The notes beneath the pieces are model-generated. The model did not search any database. It was not told the DNA's origin and saw nothing but the letters and a program-made list of their open reading frames with translations. Shown piece after piece: positions 58,321 through 64,000 of a stretch of 64,000 bases of DNA (position 1 is the stretch's first letter; each line of letters begins with the position of its first letter). A program made the translations under genes and the position numbers. The stretch is from Margaritifera margaritifera. Taxonomy: Eukaryota; Mollusca; Bivalvia; Unionida; Margaritiferidae. The stretch covers positions 650,001 to 714,000 of the forward strand of contig JAQPZY010000953.1 of assembly GCA_029931535.1 (NCBI GenBank), given 5' to 3'.

Positions 58321-59090
58321 TGACAGGATTTTCAAATTATCCGCTGTGGCAGCCAGATTGGATATAAGCTCAGTACCATTTTCATTTAAGACAAACTTGA
58401 CTCCATTAGAGGACTTTTAGTGAAAACCACATCCATTTTGGAGAATTAGTGACAAGATTTTCAATATTTTCATTGTTGCAGTCATTCTGGATGTCTGCAG
58501 GGCACCATTTTCATTTATGAGCAACTAAATACCATTAGAAATCTTTTGGTGAAAACCCTATGTTGACATGACCATACATTCTGGAGAAGTAATGACAAGA
58601 TTTTCAAGATGGCCACCATGGTGGCCATATTGAATGTCAGATCAGCATCATTAGACACTATAGGAAGTTTCTAGTGAAAACTCTATGTTGCTATAACTTT
58701 CCATTTAGGAAAAGTATTGACAAGAAGATTTTCAAGATGGCTTCCATATTTGAACTCATATTGGCATAATTTTAATTCAGGACCTAAAAGATATCATAAT
58801 TAGTCTTCTGGTGAAAACCCCCATGTTGATATGACTTTCCATTTAGGATAAGTAGCAATAACAAGATTTTCAAGATGGCTGCCATGGTGGCCATACTGGA
58901 TATCAGATCAGCAAAATTTTCATTTAGTACCAACTAGGATATCATAAGAAGTCTTCTGTTGAAAACCTAATGTTGATACTACTTTCCATCTAGGAGGAGT
59001 AGCAATAAGATTTTCAAAATGACCACTGTGGCAGACATCACCACAATTTTTTATTTAAAACCAATTAGACACCATAAGAAGTGTTTTATG
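58320..59090. repeat. ~130-bp tandem repeat, about 6 copies
   Basis: Units contain ATTTTCAAGATGGCTGCCAT, GGTGGCCATATTGGATRTCA, GATCAGCAYCATTTTCATTT, then CTTTTGGTGAAAACCCTATG and GACTTTCCATTTAGGA. The array ends within 10 bp of the donor of exon 59097-59215. Related units recur at 61430-61860 and, more remotely, at 45790-46980. Confidence 0.85.
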
Positions 59091-59096
59091 ACTTAC

Positions 59097-59215
59097 CTTT
59101 GCTAAATGATATGTATTTATTGCATAGAATTGTAAACCAGACTATGGACCCTGTGGCACATAAAAACAGTATTATCAGGAACATTTTCATTCTCCTCATG
59201 AATATATCAGAAAAC
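59097..59215 (-). CDS. SLC49A4: SLC49A4 (DIRC2)-like transporter, second exon in this window
   Basis: 119 nt with acceptor CTCTGTTGTAG (AG at 59216-59217) and donor AAAG followed by gtaagt. It starts by completing an AG|G Arg codon from the upstream exon and ends in phase 1. It reads FSDIFMRRMKMFLIILFLC, then ATGSIVWFTILCNKYISFSK. An Arg-x-x-D-x-x-RR-type loop before a helix is the typical major facilitator loop after helix 8. No frame damage. Confidence 0.88.
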
Positions 59216-61254
59216 CTACAACAGAGATATAAAAAATTATGTGTTTGTAAAACAAGCATATGGATGACTCTACTGCCAACTTAAACTAAACAAGAGTCCA
59301 TTAAAAGCACTGGTCATCTAATGGGTAAAAAGAATTTGCATGAATTTATGACAAGTCTGTTTTTTCCCTTCTTTTATTGTTTTAACTGCCAAGTATTAAA
59401 ATAATCTTAGATCATTCTTGAAAAACTCTGACATAGCAAATTTAGTAACAAAAAGCTTTTCTTACATGTTTGAGTTAGCATGTTCACATGATACCTGCAG
59501 CACAAAAATCATTTTCATGGCCTTTGACCTTGAACCAGATATCATGGATAGAAGATCACTGAATGCATCTCAGATACTGTCAAGATATACTCACATGCAA
59601 AGTTTAGTTTAATCCATAATTAATATTTTAAAAAACCAAGTTATTGAAATGGCATAATTCAAGCTATTCTTCACATCTAGCAACAATCTGGACCACAAAA
59701 TCAATGTCAGAATGCTGACTATCAACTTGGTTTTACAAAACAACAAAATACAAATTCTGGACAAATATTCATTTTTATATGTACAAGAAACTATGTTCAC
59801 AAGCTCAGTGAAGTACACAAATTCAAGCAGTGAATCTCAGAGTTCTCTGGGATGCCGAAATCTGTGTACAAGTACGTATACTATTAACTTTTGGACGCAT
59901 GAAAATTCCAACACCTGAATCCTCAGTACGGAAGATTTTTTGACAGCTAAATTCTCTTTTATTTGATCCACTTGTACAAACTGAGCATCAATCATGTAGC
60001 GTGTGAGCTATCAAACAAAGTTCAATTGATTTCAATGGGATTAGGTGAAGCAGCATATGTTAGATCTTAGCAGACAGGGAGATTAAGACACCTGTTAATC
60101 AATTGTCAGTGCCTAATGATCGTTGTGAACAAAATACTAATTACACATGCATGTGCTTTGACATCTCTCTCTGATATGCATTATTCAGCACTGTTTTAAT
60201 CCCTCACATTAAAAATCCTTACGTGATGTTTGGAACACTTCCATGTTATCATATACCGTATTTAGAAAAATAGTGCCAAGATTTTGGGATTTATTTTGTG
60301 TGTCAGAGGAATACAAACTCTCATGTTAATCGTCATAAAATCAGCTGTTTTCTAGCATCATGTATACCTTTGTCTTCAAGTAATTATCATATGTGTACTA
60401 TTCCAATGGCAACTTTACATCATTTCTGTGGTACCAAGCACAAGGCTGTAGATGACCACGATTCTCGCAAGACTAGCTGACAGAAATTAGTAGATGCATC
60501 TCATATTGATAAGGAAAACAGAACACCAAAGAGACTGAGAAATCTGTGGCATGAATCATAGAACAGGACATTCCCATGAATGGATGAAAAACGAGAAAAC
60601 AATGGAACATTATTAGCTTTATGCACATGGTGTCATGACTGTGGAAGGAATAATGCAGGGGCAACCCAAGGAACACTGAACTTGCCAAGTTAAACACAAT
60701 TGCATCAAGACAAAGGTCGATGGACATTTAAAACAAGGAACTGTAACAAAATTTATGAGGTTGATGGAGGAAGGCCCAGAACTTATGATTTTTATCCTAA
60801 ACCTGCAGTGGAGAAATTTGTTACAGTTTAAGAAAAAAGTGAATGTAGTATAGTGTGTTGCTTAAAGATGAAATGAAAAACATGAATGGAATATGGTCAT
60901 TTGTTTTTTATTCCAGTGGCTTGGAAAACTGATTGATTTGTAATGGAATTAAGCTAATTAAATAAAGTAATATAAAAAAGAAAGTGGAATCTCTTCCTTA
61001 ATTTCTTCTAGCTGCACACAAAATTAGAGAATGGCAAAGTAAAGGCATTGAAAATTATTACAGTTGTAACATCACAAACAATCACAATTATCACGGTTAT
61101 CAACTGCCTTAATTTTTCATACGTTTATTATAATACTAAATATTTCACAATGAATGAGCATTAGTAATCTGATAACATATATATTGGTGACACAACAATA
61201 TATTCATAATGTTCTAAATTATTGCAAGGGGAAAAAAAGTATTGTTTTTGGGAC

Positions 61255-61375
61255 TGCAAGTTTTAGTGCTGGGACTGCAACTTTATTCAAGGAAGCAGTC
61301 CTGGACTGCAAGTTTTAGTGCTGGTACTGCAACTTTTTTCAAGGAAGCAGTCTTGGATTGCAACTTTCAAAATCC
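61255..61375. repeat. ~54-bp tandem repeat, 2.3 copies
   Basis: GGACTGCAAGTTTTAGTGCT, then ACTGCAACTTTWTTCAAGGA and AGCAGTC is present twice plus a partial third unit. Confidence 0.85.
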
Positions 61376-61429
61376 TGTGTAGAACCCTGAGTGATATTTG
61401 ACTTGACACCAAAGTCAAGTAGATTTGAT

Positions 61430-61860
61430 TTTTAAACTTGTTCTCAAATGGAGCAGCATAATGGTGGTCGGATCTACACCATTTTCATTCAGTACTAACT
61501 ACATAGTGCAAAAGGTGTTTTAGTGAAACCCCAATGTCAGTGCCACCATTCTTTTACCAGATTTTATTGGATTATCACTACAGTTGCCACATTTGAGGTC
61601 AGTTCAGACCATTTTAATTCAGGACCTGTTGCATACTGCCACAGTATTTCAGTGAAAAGAAAAAGGACTTGTACATTCAATGAATTAGAGTCTATGTCAT
61701 TAAGCATAGTCACTGTTACATTGCAATCTATTCAGGACCTGTTGCATACAGTCACTGTGTTTTAGTGAAAAGAAAAAGACCTTGTACATTCAATGAATTA
61801 AAGTCTATGTCATTAACCATAGTCACTGTTACACTGGAATCTACTAAGAAGTAGAGTCCA
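61430..61860. repeat. 114-bp duplication next to units of the 58.3-kb repeat family
   Basis: GGACCTGTTGCATACWGYCA begins units at 61620 and 61734, which are about 90% identical. The preceding 190 bp contain ACACCATTTTCATTCAGTAC and GTTTTAGTGAAACCCCAATG, diverged matches to the 58320-59090 array. Confidence 0.8.
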
Positions 61861-62050
61861 ATCTTTAGTATGTTCAGAAGAGTTAAGACTCTTTCGACAA
61901 CTATAGCTATCATGTCATTTAGATACAATATATATATATATATAAATAAAGAAAAGTTGTTTTAATGAAATAAACAAGTAGAAATGTTAACAAATTACTG
62001 CAATGATGATTTTGAAAGGAACTTAACACTTGATGTACCATACCAATTTT

Positions 62051-62139
62051 GCCATATTTCCCCCATAATAAGACATGGGGTCAGACTAATGAATATGTCA
62101 AAAAGTAGGGGTGGGCTTATCATCAGATAAATATGGTAC
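62051..62139. mobile_element. 89-bp MITE
   Basis: CCATATTTCCCCCATAATAA (GAC) on the left is an imperfect inverse of GGCTTATCATCAGATAAATA (TGG) on the right. A lone right half of the same type ends at 56352. Confidence 0.6.
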
Positions 62140-62281
62140 CATATAAGCTACAATACTTCATTGCAGCTTGTCAATCACCTAGAACTAGGCTTGTCTAGTG
62201 TTGAATAAATGCAATTGTTTTACACAGTATGCTTCAGGTTCCTGGCTATTTAATACATACAACTTTGTGAATAAATCTTAC

Positions 62282-62349
62282 CTAGCTATAACAAGACCTG
62301 CTAAACAACCGCAAATAGTCCCATAAAATCCCATCCAGCCAGCATCTTG
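62282..62349 (-). CDS. SLC49A4: SLC49A4 (DIRC2)-like transporter, most 5' exon in this window
   Basis: 68 nt with acceptor CATCATTTCAG (AG at 62350-62351) and donor GCTAG followed by gtaaga. It starts in phase 0 and ends with two bases of an Arg codon. It reads QDAGWMGFYGTICGCLAG and LVIA: a membrane helix preceded by a D-AGW-GF motif that I know from DIRC2-type transporters. The N-terminal helices must be encoded to the right of 64000, since no exon is seen at 62352-64000. Confidence 0.85.
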
Positions 62350-62358
62350 CTGAAATGA

Positions 62359-62364
<6 letters not shown>

Positions 62365-62391
<27 letters not shown>
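62365..62391. repeat. (TA)n tract
   Basis: About 13 TA units, 15 bp upstream (gene sense) of the acceptor at 62350. Confidence 0.9.
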
Positions 62392-62392
<1 letters not shown>

Positions 62393-62436
62393 ACATACAT
62401 TAAAAATAACATGACTTTTAAAGTGTTGGTATAAAG

Positions 62437-62473
62437 CAATTTGATATACCAATACTATTGGTATATCAAATTG
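62437..62473. repeat. Perfect 18-bp inverted repeat, 1-nt spacer
   Basis: CAATTTGATATACCAATA at 62437-62454, one base, then its exact complement at 62456-62473. It would extrude as a cruciform. Confidence 0.95.
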
Positions 62474-63044
62474 TCATCCGCCCATGGCACATTAATACGC
62501 ATATATAAACATGATTTCAACAGTAGGGTGTTCCTTCTATACTCTCTAGATCAGTGATGAATTTCCACTTTGTAATCATTATTGACATAAGAAAATAACG
62601 AGAAAAAATATTAATAATCCCCGTTTTCTAAATGAATTGAACATAGTACACAATTTCATTGAAATCCCCTCTGCTTTCCCTTTTTTTTCCCCACTCTCTC
62701 TCTCTCATGCATAAGGGACACACATAAGTGGACCTCTATGGAGAGAGAGAAAAAAAGAATTTGAGCTGGATGAAACCCTTGAACTTGAACTTACACCAAG
62801 TAACCTACAAGAACCTGGGTCGTTGTAATGGTATGCTTACACTTTTCATGGGATTTATCTAGTGTTCACAATACCAATGATACAAAGTTGCAATAGCTTG
62901 TCGAGACTGTATGGTAAATTTCTTGGTTAGGAGGCACACACATACTGTAATCTATTTAATGCTTTGTTTTTGTTTTTTTAACCTATATTAGGGTTCTAAA
63001 AACATTATTTTTAAAAATTAAAATGTCCAAAGGCTGCTTCCATC

Positions 63045-63126
63045 TCCCCTTCTCTCTCTCTCTCTCTGTTGGTTGATCAGGAAGCAGACTAATCGACTCA
63101 CTGAGAAATATAGGGATGGACAATAA

Positions 63127-63162
<36 letters not shown>
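63045..63162. repeat. Two (CT)n tracts
   Basis: CT runs at 63045-63068 and 63134-63162. The Arg-Glu repeat frames across them are artefacts. Confidence 0.95.
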
Positions 63163-63164
<2 letters not shown>

Positions 63165-63815
63165 ACCATCGTCGCAAGCGACGGGCAAAAATCCTTGAAA
63201 ATATGAGCGTAGCGGATTTTCGCCTGTCATGCGTCGATATCTCCGGACCTATGAATGATAGTAAAATTTACAGATAAACTGACCAACAGAAAGGAGAAAG
63301 AGAGAGATTGAGGATAAAAACAATCTTATGGTTGGTAACAATGTTAATGAAAGCATAATAATGACTTAGATCAACTGTAAATAAATTTAAATGTTGAATT
63401 ACCTCTTGCTGGCTCACCATTTAGCTTAGTCCATATTCCACATTCGGTTCAATATACTCGATGGTGACTGAATGGCTGCACATTCAGTGTTCAAGAAGCT
63501 AACCATGCTGTGTTTGTAGTGCTCTACTTTGTTCACGTAAACCATCTTTCATGTTTAAATCATAAGTGTGTCTTATATCTATTTAATCAATATGAATAAA
63601 AAAAAAGAAAAAAAAAAAAAAAGAAAACAAGCAACTTATCAATTTGCAAAGAGAATTGTGAATAGCCACGCTTGGTACAGAACTACATTTTGTAGCGGAC
63701 ACACTGGGCAGGGATGTGAAGAGTTCACTCACTCAGTCAATACACAGTTTCCTGTAGTCAATCTTAACTCCGTTGGAAATGCAAGTATGTGTATTTGTAT
63801 GTGATATAAATAAAA

Positions 63816-63968
63816 TATATGTATAGTATGTACTCTGTATCTTTGATATACCACTCGTTGCATAAATTTTTCATTAAAAGGAAATTCGGCAAGCCTGGTT
63901 TCCTTTTCATGAAAAATTTATACATCTTGTGGTATATCAATAATACAGAGTACATACTATACATATAT
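63816..63968. mobile_element. ~150-bp near-perfect palindrome, MITE-like
   Basis: The left arm (63816-63884) contains TATGTATAGTATGTACTCTG, TGATATACCAC, ATAAATTTTTCAT and AAAAGGAAA. The right arm (63898-63968) is its inverse with few mismatches. The centre AATTCGGCAAGCCTGGTT is itself partly self-complementary. It lies in (TA)-rich DNA at the right edge, and the TA tract continues beyond it. Confidence 0.85.
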
Positions 63969-64000
63969 TCTATATATATATACATATATATATATATATA

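Larger units (their letters stand above)
54341..59096 (-). other. Intron of the transporter gene
   Basis: A 4756-bp intron with a ~30-bp minisatellite next to the acceptor, a 1.58-kb transposon, a palindromic MITE and a ~130-bp repeat array. No further exon seen. Confidence 0.7.
59216..62281 (-). other. Intron of the transporter gene
   Basis: 3066 bp. It holds two repeat arrays (61255-61375, 61430-61860), a small MITE (62051-62139) and otherwise AT-rich DNA. A plus-strand TACCGTATTTAGAAAAATAG block at 60255 resembles MITE ends. No additional exon with the required phase (2 to 2) is seen. Confidence 0.65.
62392..63815. other. Intronic sequence, no exon seen
   Basis: Includes a perfect 18-bp inverted repeat (62437-62473), two CT tracts (63045-63068 and 63134-63162) and a GC-richer patch at 63163-63245 with the CGTCGCAAGCGACG palindrome. 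A poly-A run is at 63598-63625. Confidence 0.5.

Noticed and set aside
2030..63960. CRISPR arrays, bacterial operons, rRNA
   Set aside because: None seen. The regular repeats are minisatellites without unique spacers, and the sequence is clearly eukaryotic.

Overview
This is AT-rich, intron- and repeat-dominated nuclear DNA of an animal. Long open frames are rare. What coding sequence can be supported comes as short exons with GT/AG borders. The repeats (tRNA-derived SINEs, a Penelope-like retroelement with a GIY-YIG domain, an L1-like LINE, Tc1/mariner, hAT-like and foldback elements, a Crypton-like recombinase) together with secreted chitin-binding, mucin and CUB exons suggest a lophotrochozoan, most likely a mollusc. 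The species is an inference; nothing in the window proves it.

Layout. 1-13 kb holds no confident host gene. It has SINEs, an 843-bp transposon with a visible target duplication (3131-3985), a foldback element with a SINE nested in one arm (4243-5147), a broken Crypton/DUF3504 tyrosine recombinase (5835-7330), minisatellites and two weak exon candidates. 13.1-17 kb holds a SINE followed by a frame-broken Penelope-like element. 17.3-41 kb carries scattered plus-strand exons of one or more secreted proteins: Thr/Ser mucin exons (17.3 and 23.8 kb), a 66-nt mini-exon (21.4 and 25.3 kb), CBM14 chitin-binding exons (23.3 and 27.6 kb), a Cys-containing exon (31.6 kb) and a CUB domain split over two exons ending in a stop (39.7 and 40.8 kb). 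Most internal exons are phase 1-1. The 17-31.5 kb block is a set of local duplications whose copies have decayed in different ways: a compensated frameshift, a lost acceptor, a Ser-to-stop change and several one-base losses. An L1-like LINE (minus strand) is split by a 4.8-kb block with inverted ends rich in CTCACGTGAG-like palindromes (33.3-38.2 kb).

49.0-62.35 kb holds the last four exons, minus strand, of an SLC49A4 (DIRC2)-like major facilitator transporter. Phases match across all three introns and the frame is clean for 191 residues; the 5' part lies beyond the right edge. Its introns hold a dead Tc1/mariner transposase whose C-terminal segment has become a five-copy array, several MITEs and a family of ~130-bp tandem repeats. 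Downstream of its stop codon are degenerate copies of the protein's own C-terminal coding segment.

The transporter is the only gene that looks intact. The plus-strand secreted-protein exons look like parts of an extracellular-matrix or mucus gene (mucin spacer, chitin-binding, CUB), but repeated single-base frame errors mean they are either a decaying gene cluster or carry uncorrected assembly indels. RNA-seq and read-level checks would decide.
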